Shown here piece after piece: positions 1-5,349 of a stretch of DNA of 8,703 nucleotides (positions within the stretch are counted from its first letter, which is position 1; every line of letters begins with the position of its first letter). The stretch is from an uncultured Acetobacter sp. (GTDB taxonomy: Bacteria > Pseudomonadota > Alphaproteobacteria > Acetobacterales > Acetobacteraceae), in NCBI RefSeq assembly GCF_937875265.1, contig NZ_CALLXM010000116.1, forward strand, positions 1-8,703, written 5' to 3'. A program made the translations under genes and the position numbers. The notes beneath the pieces were generated by a model that ran no database searches, had not been told where the DNA came from, and saw nothing but the letters and a program-made list of their open reading frames with translations.

Positions 1-404
1 AGGCTGGGATACGGCATTGCGTTGCGTCCCAGCTTCTTCTTTTTCCAGTCCGCCATCGCTCTGCTGTATTCCACATGGCGTAAAACGAACTGAAGAGCTT
101 CCTCATGACGCTCATCATCCGGGTTCATCGTTTTGCGACGCCACCCTGCCGCAATCAGCCAATGGTCTGCCGCAAGACTATAGGACCCATCCTGATCATA
201 CTGCGCAGCAAGCCGCTCAAGCCCGTGATACTCGTTGTTCGGGTCGGCGAGGGCTTCCTCGTTAATGATGAAGTCGTCGTCTTTCCATTTGAACGTCGAT
301 TTCATGTAGGGAAACTGCCGCGTCAGGGCTCCCGGGTCTCCGAAATGTTCCTTGATCCGCATCGGCACCAGCCTGTCGTAAGATCGACGCCATTCGCACT
401 CCAT
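1..404 (-). CDS. Unrecognised protein, N-terminal 134 residues (runs off left edge)
   Basis: An open reading frame starts at an ATG (complement of 402-404) and stays open to the window edge, so only the N-terminal part is visible. It begins MECEWRRSYDRLVPMRIKEH. The start is well supported by AAGGAGC on the minus strand (411-417), 6 nt from the ATG. The visible protein is hydrophilic, with no signal peptide or membrane segment. It has an acidic KWKDDDF stretch near residue 40, a helical segment rich in Trp, Ala and Arg in the middle (ADHWLIAAGWRRK), and a lysine cluster (WKKKKLGR) near residue 122. I do not recognise a family. By hand count the GC is about 55%, below ftsX. It lies downstream of ydcF in the same direction, but a plausible promoter (443-471) suggests its own transcription. 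It could be an accessory or horizontally acquired gene. Confidence 0.72.
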   Translation of the reverse strand, partial: MECEWRRSYDRLVPMRIKEHFGDPGALTRQFPYMKSTFKWKDDDFIINEEALADPNNEYHGLERLAAQYDQDGSYSLAADHWLIAAGWRRKTMNPDDERHEEALQFVLRHVEYSRAMADWKKKKLGRNAMPYPS

Positions 405-410
405 AAAGCT

Positions 411-417
411 GCTCCTT
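411..417 (-). promoter_or_regulatory. Ribosome binding site of the partial gene at 1-404
   Basis: On the minus strand this reads AAGGAGC, a near-perfect Shine-Dalgarno sequence 6 nt before the ATG at 404. It fixes the start of a gene that is open at the window edge. Confidence 0.75.
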
Positions 418-442
418 GAAGATCATAGTGATGAGTGTTGCC

Positions 443-471
443 CCTATAACGAAGCGGCCGGTCGGTGTCGA
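443..471 (-). promoter_or_regulatory. Predicted sigma70-type promoter of the partial gene at 1-404
   Basis: On the minus strand, TCGACA (466-471, one mismatch to TTGACA) and TATAGG (443-448, four of six matches including TATA) are separated by exactly 17 bp. Transcription would start near 436, leaving a leader of about 30 nt with the strong ribosome binding site. The -35 sits in the spacer of the inverted repeat at 459-482. This is a motif match only. Confidence 0.45.
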
Positions 472-482
472 TTTTCCGACCG
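459..482. repeat. 7-bp inverted repeat around the predicted -35
   Basis: CGGTCGG (459-465) and CCGACCG (476-482) are perfect reverse complements separated by 10 nt. The predicted -35 hexamer of the leftward gene falls in the spacer, which suits a repressor or activator operator. It also lies 20-43 nt past the ydcF stop and could be a 3' hairpin of that transcript. No T-run follows on either strand, so an intrinsic terminator is unlikely. Confidence 0.5.
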
Positions 483-501
483 TCACTCACTGTGGGATGT
501 G

Positions 502-1125
502 TCAGCCCGCGACGTGTGACGGGGTGTGGGCAAAACCTGCCAGAGCGCCAAGCCATTTGGCAAACTCCCGCAAAAGCAACCGCAGGGTTGGCGGCTGAAG
601 GGGGTGTTCCAGTGCGGGCGGAAGAACCGGGTAGGGATAAAGCGTGACACCCGGCAGGGTGCGGCGCAGTTCCACCAGTGCCCGGCGCATGTGGTAGCCC
701 GCCGTAACGACCGTGAGAGTATGGATACGGTTATCGGCTACCCATGCAGCGGTCTCACTGGCATTTTCAATGGTGGAGCGGGCCAGATAACCTAGCGTCA
801 CGCGGTCTTTGAGGTCTTCCGGCAACTGCGGCGGGAGCAGATCCTGCTTGGTGGCTTGCGTGTCCACTCCGGAAATAAGCAGCTTGTCGCCCCGGTTTTG
901 CATGAGCAGGCGCAGGGACATATCCACGCGGCCTTGCCCGCCTGTAAGGGCAACAATGCCATCGGTACGCGGCGCGATGGCCGGAGCAGGCCGGAGCGCA
1001 TCATACACAAACCAGCCAAAGGCTCCGCACAGCCCCAGACTGATCAGCAGCCCCATTTTCACCCACCAGAGAACAAAGTGGCGCAGGCGCGAGGGGCGAT
1101 GAGGACGAGCAGCCTCGTGCCTCAT
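502..1125 (-). CDS. YdcF/ElyC/SanA-family (DUF218) membrane-anchored protein
   Basis: This 207-residue protein has a basic N-terminus, one transmembrane segment at about residues 23-42, and then a DUF218 domain. Family hallmarks are visible: DGIVALTGGQGRV (55-67), the strand LLISGVD (82-88), STIENASETA (117-126) and VVTAGYHMRRAL (139-150). Proteins of this family in E. coli (ElyC, SanA, YdcF) have been linked to envelope and peptidoglycan homeostasis or vancomycin sensitivity, but a defined reaction is generally not known. The topology predicts a short cytoplasmic tail and an extracytoplasmic domain. The start codon overlaps the ftsX stop as ATGA (1122-1125), which implies translational coupling to the FtsEX genes. 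The spacing suits a shared role in the cell envelope during division. The C-terminus (after about residue 170) is proline-rich and then helical. The family assignment is solid; the exact substrate is unknown. Confidence 0.9.
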   Translation of the reverse strand: MRHEAARPHRPSRLRHFVLWWVKMGLLISLGLCGAFGWFVYDALRPAPAIAPRTDGIVALTGGQGRVDMSLRLLMQNRGDKLLISGVDTQATKQDLLPPQLPEDLKDRVTLGYLARSTIENASETAAWVADNRIHTLTVVTAGYHMRRALVELRRTLPGVTLYPYPVLPPALEHPLQPPTLRLLLREFAKWLGALAGFAHTPSHVAG

Positions 1126-2072
1126 GGCATCCGCCGCAGCCAGACCCGGACCATGAACTGCGTGGTAGCCCAGCCAATAAAAGCCGCAACAAACGGAAGA
1201 GCTGCCAGCCCGGCCAGCATGTCACCCGGCAGCAGGTCGGGCAGGGTCCGCCAGTCCGGCATGGCGGTGCTGGTGGCCTGAAGGGTGGAGGCGGCAAAGG
1301 GCGCTGCCATTCTGAACAGCAGCAACAGCGGAGCCATAGCCAGCAAAGTGCCCAGCAAAGCGCCGCCAAGGGCCAGCCCGCCTGTGCGCCATGCAAACCG
1401 CCCGGCAATATAGCTGTCCGTAGCGCCCAGACCGTGCAGGATTTCAATAATATCACGCCGGGTGGACAGGCCCGCTCTGGTCGCCAGAGCCGTGATCATG
1501 GTGGCAATGCCGCCCACAGTGGCCAGAGCCAGAGCGGCACAGGCCAGCAGGCTTTCTGCTAGAGCGCGCAGGCGGCTGCTCCATTCGGCATTATGTTCCA
1601 CAACCGTGCCAGAGACGTGCGCTTCCAGCGCCTGCTCCAGGTCCAGCGGGGCTTCATGCCCTTCAGCCAGACGCACTTCAATAACGGCGGGCAGAGGGAG
1701 GGCCGTCTTGCCCGCATCACCCAGCCAGGGGGTGAGCAGTCGGGCCAGTTCTTCCTGCGTCAGCCGATGGACCTGCGTGCCTGCGGGCAGAGCCGCGAGG
1801 TCCGTCAGTACGGCATCGGCGCGGGTTTGCGGGGCCGTTTTGTCGGTCTTGCTGGCTCCGGCAACGGGTTGATCGGGTTCTGAGACCTGAATGGTCAGCA
1901 ACTGTGCGGCCCCTCCGGCCCAGCGGGTGGAAAGGGTGCGTGCGCCCGTAGCTCCTGTCAGGGTCAGGGCGGCCAGAAAGCTCATCATGGCCACCAGAAT
2001 GAACAGGCTTCTGTCCGGCAGCGCTTCAGAAAGGGAGAGACCGTCTTTACGGCCAGAGAAAGGAAGGGCCAC
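1122..2072 (-). CDS. ftsX: Cell division ABC transporter permease-like protein FtsX
   Basis: This 316-residue protein has the FtsX layout: a short cytoplasmic N-terminus, TM1 (about 23-41), a large extracytoplasmic domain (about 45-168), then TM2 (about 171-196), TM3 (about 232-256) and TM4 (about 284-306). The cytoplasmic loop RRDIIEILHGLGATDSYIAG (205-224) matches the conserved FtsX loop containing an LGAT motif. With FtsE it forms a type VII-like ABC complex that does not transport; in other bacteria it relays ATP hydrolysis across the membrane to activate cell-wall hydrolases at the septum. The gene starts at a GTG (2070-2072), only 3 nt after the ftsE stop. The ribosome binding site is weak (an AGGATGGAA stretch inside the end of ftsE), so coupling to ftsE is likely. 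The extracytoplasmic domain is alanine- and proline-rich. An internal start before TM1 is possible but would shorten the cytoplasmic tail. Confidence 0.92.
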   Translation of the reverse strand: MALPFSGRKDGLSLSEALPDRSLFILVAMMSFLAALTLTGATGARTLSTRWAGGAAQLLTIQVSEPDQPVAGASKTDKTAPQTRADAVLTDLAALPAGTQVHRLTQEELARLLTPWLGDAGKTALPLPAVIEVRLAEGHEAPLDLEQALEAHVSGTVVEHNAEWSSRLRALAESLLACAALALATVGGIATMITALATRAGLSTRRDIIEILHGLGATDSYIAGRFAWRTGGLALGGALLGTLLAMAPLLLLFRMAAPFAASTLQATSTAMPDWRTLPDLLPGDMLAGLAALPFVAAFIGWATTQFMVRVWLRRMP

Positions 2073-2075
2073 GGC

Positions 2076-2747
2076 TCAGGTTCCATCCTGCACAAGGCGG
2101 CCGCGTTCCAGCATCAGGGCGGGCCGGGGCAGGCGGCGGATCAGTGCTTCATTATGGGTGGCAACAATCACAGTGGTGCCCATGCTGCTTAGCTCCCCAA
2201 ACAGGTCCAGCAGTTTATGAGCCTGCGGTTCTTCTAGCGCGTTGGTGGGTTCATCTGCCAGTATCAGGCCGGGGCGATGCACAATGGCACGGGCAATGGC
2301 TGTTCTTTGCTGCTCACCGCCGGAAAGGCGGGAGGCGCGCACACCAATGCGGTCACCCAGCCCCACCCACTTCAGGATGGCGTGGACTTCATCCGTAATC
2401 TCATCTTCTGGCCGATGTTGCAGGCGCAGGGGCAGGGCCACGTTATCCGCCACAGAGAGGTCGGGCATCAGCCGGAAATCCTGATGCACCATGCCGATTC
2501 GCTGCCGCAGGCGGACCAGTAAGGCACGGGGTGTCTGGGTCGTTACATCCTTGTCTAGCAGGCACAAAGTGCCATCAGTGGGCAGGTTTTCCACATGCAG
2601 CAGGCTGAGCAGGCTGGTTTTCCCGGCACCAGAGGGGCCAAGCAGCCAGCGGAACCCGCCCTGAGGGACCTCAAAGGACAGGTTGGAGAGCGCGGGTGTG
2701 CCTTCCTTGCGCTCCCTGCGCCACGAGACGCCGTTCATGCGAATCAT
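2076..2747 (-). CDS. ftsE: Cell division ATP-binding protein FtsE
   Basis: This 223-residue ABC ATPase is the usual length for FtsE. Walker A is GPSGAGKT (37-44), the Q-loop glutamine is Q89 in MVHQDFRLM, the signature is LSGGEQQR (141-148), Walker B is LILADEP with E166 as catalytic base, and the switch histidine is H198 in VATHNE. It would bind the cytoplasmic face of FtsX and power the complex. The D-loop reads TNALE where FtsE and most ABC ATPases have NLD or ALD, so the conserved aspartate is replaced by glutamate; the rest of the site looks functional. The start at 2747 lacks a clear ribosome binding site; a second in-frame ATG (2736-2738, MNGVSW) is an alternative. It is the first gene of the leftward operon. 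Confidence 0.93.
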   Translation of the reverse strand: MIRMNGVSWRRERKEGTPALSNLSFEVPQGGFRWLLGPSGAGKTSLLSLLHVENLPTDGTLCLLDKDVTTQTPRALLVRLRQRIGMVHQDFRLMPDLSVADNVALPLRLQHRPEDEITDEVHAILKWVGLGDRIGVRASRLSGGEQQRTAIARAIVHRPGLILADEPTNALEEPQAHKLLDLFGELSSMGTTVIVATHNEALIRRLPRPALMLERGRLVQDGT

Positions 2748-2761
2748 GGTGAAAGCACGGG

Positions 2762-2780
2762 TCTGCCGGGACGCGGCAGA
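2762..2780. repeat. Perfect 7-bp hairpin in the ftsE leader
   Basis: TCTGCCG (2762-2768) and CGGCAGA (2774-2780) pair perfectly around a 5-nt loop. The hairpin ends 14 nt upstream of the ftsE ATG on the minus strand. No T-run follows in the ftsE direction, so it is more likely a leader structure affecting translation than a terminator. Confidence 0.5.
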
Positions 2781-2810
2781 AAAAGAGAAAAGGGGCTACG
2801 CATAAGCTGG

Positions 2811-2840
2811 AGTGTAGCGGAGGGAGGGCTGGGCTGTCGA
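2811..2840 (-). promoter_or_regulatory. Predicted sigma70-type promoter of the ftsE operon
   Basis: On the minus strand, TCGACA (2835-2840) and TACACT (2811-2816) are 18 bp apart, with five of six and four of six matches to consensus. Transcription would start near 2804, giving a leader of about 57 nt that includes the 2762-2780 hairpin. The -35 hexamer is identical to the one predicted at 466-471. Motif match only. Confidence 0.4.
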
Positions 2841-3048
2841 TCACAAGCCGCAGGGGATTGGCGCGGAAGCCCTGAAAAAACGGAGCGTAATGCTGTGAAA
2901 AATCAGTAAAAGACCGGGAGGCACTTTCCATCCTGGCGCGCAGGGCCTTCTCTTGTGTTAAGAGACTGTTCCGTTCCTGCCCTTATCACTGTACAGGAGA
3001 GCGCTGAGACCGTGTGTGATATCAAGAGCGCCGTGTAAGAGAATGCTG

Positions 3049-4326
3049 ATGAGAATTGTCTGCCCGTCATGTGGCGTTGCCTATCAGGTCCCTGCGGCTC
3101 TTCTTGAAAAGCGGCATGTGCTTAAGTGTTCTGCGTGTGGCGTCAAATGGCGCTTGCAGCCGCCTGCCGAAGCGCCTGCTGCTCCTGCTACACAGCATAT
3201 TCAGATTACGGACGCACCGCCTGCGCCCCCAACTTCCGGTTTCCAATGGGACGATGAGCCGGTAGCTCCTGTGGTCCCGCCAGTGGACGCAGAGTCGCAT
3301 ATTTCTTCAGAAGAGGCTGCTACCGAATCTGGTCATACAGACTCGACAGCATCTGGCCCTGCGCAGTCAGCTCCTGCTGAGGCTGAGCATGCCGAGCCGG
3401 GAGCGTCGTCTGAAGACCTGCCGGAGGTGGTCGCGGATGCCCCGGCTTCTGTAGCGCCTGAGCAGCCCCCCGCAGAACGGCAGCCTGCCGGGCATTTTGC
3501 CGCTGAGGATGTGCCGGAGCAGGCGCCGCATACAGATACGCCTGCACCAGATGCAGAGCATGAACCCGTTCAGTGGCACGAAGACCCCTCAACTCCCGAA
3601 CAGGCCGAGCCTACTGAAGACGACGCTCTGCCAGAAGAATGGGAAGGCCCCGTTGCCGAGGATGGAGCACTAGAAGAAGAGCTTGAGGCGCAGCAGCTTT
3701 CTGCGCACTCAGAGCCAGAGCCAGAGCCAGAGCCAGAGCCAGAAGCTGAATCTGATCGGGTTTCGGGCCCTCTGAGCGGGCTTGCCGCATCTTACCCGCA
3801 GGGCCAGCGTCCCGCAGTGTCTGATGAGCCTAGCAGCCAGAGCCAGCCGTTCCAATTTACGGCTTATGCTCAAAACAGGGTTGCGGAACCGGGTCACACC
3901 GAGCAGCAGCCTGCGGCCACCCCTGTTTCATCTATGACGGAAGATGCTGAGAGCATGGCCTCTGGCGCAGCAGCTAGCCAGATTCGTTATTCGCAGCCTT
4001 CGCAGTCTTCAGCCTCACCCGCACCGGAAGGACGGGTGCAGAGTGGGTTGAAAGCGGGCTATCAGGCCAGCCAGCAGGCGGCTCAGGTTGCTAAAGCCGG
4101 GGCAAGTTCGGCTTACCGGCAGGTGGCGGCTAAAGGGGCTGATCTGGGTGGCCGCGTGGGGGAAATCGGGAGCATCCGTGAGTTTATGCTGATGGATGCG
4201 TTCTGGCGCTGGGCGTGGATCATCAGCATTGTGGTTGCTGTGCTGGTGCTGCTGGCCGGGTATCACTGGTGGCATGGCATTGTGCGGATCTGGCCCGCTG
4301 CGGCCCGACTGCACCAGCCGGGCTGA
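3049..4326 (+). CDS. MJ0042-type zinc-ribbon protein with long acidic linker and C-terminal membrane anchor
   Basis: This 425-residue protein begins MRIVCPSCG. Cys5, Cys8, Cys27 and Cys30 form a CX2C-X18-CX2C zinc ribbon in the MJ0042 style found at the N-terminus of many alphaproteobacterial membrane proteins. Residues from about 40 to 340 are Pro/Ala/Glu-rich and low in hydrophobics, so probably disordered; they include five EP repeats (residues 222-231). A short helical region follows (about 340-378), then one transmembrane segment (about 388-405) and a tail of about 20 residues. The topology suggests a cytoplasmic zinc ribbon and linker tethered to the membrane. I chose ATG 3049 because AAGAGA lies 6 nt upstream and the zinc ribbon starts at once; GTG 3016 and ATG 3043 are alternatives. 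The DUF3426 domain that often follows the membrane helix in related proteins is not evident. Function unknown; it is divergent from ftsE. Confidence 0.85.
   Translation: MRIVCPSCGVAYQVPAALLEKRHVLKCSACGVKWRLQPPAEAPAAPATQHIQITDAPPAPPTSGFQWDDEPVAPVVPPVDAESHISSEEAATESGHTDSTASGPAQSAPAEAEHAEPGASSEDLPEVVADAPASVAPEQPPAERQPAGHFAAEDVPEQAPHTDTPAPDAEHEPVQWHEDPSTPEQAEPTEDDALPEEWEGPVAEDGALEEELEAQQLSAHSEPEPEPEPEPEAESDRVSGPLSGLAASYPQGQRPAVSDEPSSQSQPFQFTAYAQNRVAEPGHTEQQPAATPVSSMTEDAESMASGAAASQIRYSQPSQSSASPAPEGRVQSGLKAGYQASQQAAQVAKAGASSAYRQVAAKGADLGGRVGEIGSIREFMLMDAFWRWAWIISIVVAVLVLLAGYHWWHGIVRIWPAAARLHQPG
3712..3741 (+). repeat. Five tandem GAGCCA hexamers encoding Glu-Pro repeats
   Basis: Five perfect in-frame copies of GAGCCA encode EPEPEPEPEP within the acidic linker of the zinc-ribbon protein. 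Because the unit is 6 bp, slippage would lengthen or shorten the linker without breaking the frame. Confidence 0.9.
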
Positions 4327-4342
4327 TGCCGGGACGTTACAC

Positions 4343-4370
4343 AGAGGCCGCGTAAACGCCTCTTCTTCTC
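4343..4370 (+). terminator. Possible intrinsic terminator of the zinc-ribbon gene
   Basis: AGAGGC (4343-4348) and GCCTCT (4358-4363) form a 6-bp stem with a 9-nt loop, followed by a pyrimidine tract TTCTTCTC. It lies 16 nt after the stop codon. The T-run is interrupted, so termination strength is uncertain. Confidence 0.42.
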
Positions 4371-4453
4371 GACGTTTCAATACGACAGAGAGAGCAGGTC
4401 GCTTCGGTGGTTTTTCAGGAAGTCCGGAGGATCATACGCATCCGGTTTAAGCG

Positions 4454-4494
4454 TCTTGAGTGCTGCCGGTGTAGAGCGCGCATTATCCTCAAGA
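4454..4494. repeat. 7-bp inverted repeat in the convergent intergenic region
   Basis: TCTTGAG (4454-4460) and CTCAAGA (4488-4494) are perfect reverse complements separated by 27 nt. They lie between the two convergent genes, next to the candidate terminator at 4491-4520. They could form a 3' structure in either transcript; no function can be assigned. Confidence 0.4.
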
Positions 4495-4520
4495 TAAACC
4501 CCATCTGGTGATGGATGGGG
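4491..4520 (-). terminator. Possible intrinsic terminator of the 137-aa membrane protein gene
   Basis: On the minus strand, CCCCATC (4514-4520) and GATGGGG (4499-4505) form a perfect 7-bp stem around an 8-nt loop, followed by TTTATCTT (4491-4498). It lies about 38 nt past the stop at 4558. The T-run is imperfect. Confidence 0.42.
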
Positions 4521-4557
4521 GTATCGTTCGTCTGATGGCAGGCTAAAAAATAGCTGC

Positions 4558-4971
4558 TTACATGTTCCGCCCGGCCAGTGTGGCCAGAGTTGCTCCGGCA
4601 GCGGCCAGACCCATCAGCAGAACGCCATCCCAGATCATGCCGCCAGCTGTCAGCGTATGGCCTGCCATCGTGATCTGCTCCGGGATGGCAGAGGCGACGT
4701 TGGCAATGGCATCACGCGCCTGCGGGTCAGCCGAGGCGCTGACATGGGACACGGCACCAATCAGCACGGGGAGTGCTTTCCATGCCACACCGGCAATCAG
4801 CAGCAGCGGTGCGAACAGTTCTGCCAGCTGCTGAACAAAGTAGAAAACAAAATAGCAGACGGACCACAGACCGGTGCGGGCCAGTTTCAGCCCCAGCGGG
4901 GACGCCCCCCGTGTGGCGGAAGAAAATGAAAGTGGCCGATGCGCACCGGCGCTGTTGGGTGTCTGGTCCAT
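4558..4971 (-). CDS. Unrecognised small membrane protein (137 aa)
   Basis: I do not recognise this protein. The first 30 residues are polar, with several serines and basic residues. A long hydrophobic stretch from about 36 to 75 could make one or two membrane helices; it is aromatic-rich at its start (WSVCYFVFYFVQQLAELF). Residues 78-104 are polar and probably a loop, and a final helix spans about 110-133, ending GRNM. Two or three membrane passes are therefore likely. The start ATG (4969-4971) has AGGA about 11 nt upstream, a slightly long spacing. A perfect TATAAT on the minus strand at 5051-5056 could be its -10 box. It converges on the zinc-ribbon gene and diverges from the kinase pair, so it appears to be a single-gene transcript. 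Hydrophobic pattern, clean coding length and flanking signals argue that it is real. Confidence 0.75.
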   Translation of the reverse strand: MDQTPNSAGAHRPLSFSSATRGASPLGLKLARTGLWSVCYFVFYFVQQLAELFAPLLLIAGVAWKALPVLIGAVSHVSASADPQARDAIANVASAIPEQITMAGHTLTAGGMIWDGVLLMGLAAAGATLATLAGRNM

Positions 4972-5050
4972 AGTCTGGTGTTTCCTAAGGCATTAAAAAT
5001 GCAGGGTGTTGCGCGGTCAGAAATCAACAGGCGCGCAGAGATTGGGCAGG

Positions 5051-5056
5051 ATTATA
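5051..5056 (-). promoter_or_regulatory. Consensus -10 box (TATAAT) upstream of the 137-aa membrane protein gene
   Basis: The minus strand reads TATAAT exactly, 80 nt upstream of the gene's ATG. No good -35 hexamer is visible at 16-18 bp (the region is GT-rich), so the promoter is only tentative. Confidence 0.35.
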
Positions 5057-5294
5057 CACAAGAGCAGCCCAAGCACACACTCGCTTCCCCCAAAAGGCGG
5101 CGGCTGTGGCTTTCCTGCTATAGGACCCTGTTATGTCAGCTGGTTCTGATGCAGGCGTTTCTCTCTCAGGTAACGCATTCGCGAACAGACGGGGTCGTTG
5201 GGATTTGGTTAGATGAATTCACGCTCATGAACGCGTGGCGCCTGTGGTCGTTGTGCAGGGGCATGATGTAGAAGACGAGAGCATAGGAAACAGG

Positions 5295-5333
5295 ACACCT
5301 GAAACGTGATGCACGCTCCGGGACGACAGGTGT
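5295..5333 (+). promoter_or_regulatory. Nested inverted repeat in the leader of the first kinase gene
   Basis: ACACCTG (5295-5301) and CAGGTGT (5327-5333) are perfect 7-bp reverse complements with a 25-nt spacer. Within the spacer, CGTG (5305-5308) and CACG (5312-5315) form a smaller hairpin. The structure ends 16 nt before the chosen start and close to its ribosome binding site, so it could be an operator or an RNA structure controlling translation. Confidence 0.4.
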
Positions 5334-5349
5334 GGGATGCGGGATTTTT

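Larger units (their letters stand above)
2748..3048. other. Divergent intergenic region between ftsE and the zinc-ribbon gene
   Basis: About 300 bp without a credible gene. It must drive ftsEX-ydcF leftward and the zinc-ribbon gene rightward. The leftward half holds the predicted ftsE promoter and leader hairpin. The rightward half holds a 6-bp inverted repeat, TCTCTT and AAGAGA (2949-2954 and 2960-2965), but I found no convincing -35/-10 pair for the rightward gene. The short open frames crossing it lack ribosome binding sites. Confidence 0.6.
4972..5349. other. Gene-free region upstream of the kinase pair
   Basis: About 378 bp separate the membrane protein gene from the first kinase gene. 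It holds a TATAAT -10 box for the leftward gene, a small palindrome (4990-5002, GCATT and AATGC around AAA) in that gene's leader, and a nested inverted repeat (5295-5333) before the kinase start. A rightward open frame over 4939-5271 has no ribosome binding site or recognisable protein content. I found no convincing rightward promoter, although one must exist somewhere before 5350. Confidence 0.6.

Noticed and set aside
17..419. Two plus-strand frames (17-265 and 105-419) over the left edge.
   Set aside because: The minus strand carries an open frame across the whole stretch with a strong ribosome binding site and promoter. The plus-strand frames have neither.
459..482. Intrinsic terminator for ydcF.
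   Set aside because: The stem is good but no T-run follows on the minus strand, so I kept it only as an inverted repeat.
1001..1456. A 151-codon minus-strand frame, rich in Trp, Cys, Leu and Pro, inside ftsX and ydcF.
   Set aside because: It is an out-of-frame shadow; the ftsX and ydcF frames carry the conserved motifs.
3016..3048. Upstream GTG (3016) and ATG (3043) starts for the zinc-ribbon protein.
   Set aside because: AAGAGA is correctly spaced only for ATG 3049, and MJ0042 proteins typically begin right at the zinc ribbon.
4939..5271. A 110-codon plus-strand frame in the intergenic region before the kinases.
   Set aside because: There is no ribosome binding site. It begins inside the opposite-strand membrane protein gene, and its composition does not look like a protein.
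5332..5349. GTG start at 5332 for the first kinase.
   Set aside because: The nearest AGG is 1 nt away, too close. ATG 5350 has GGGA at 5 nt and starts just before the first receiver strand.
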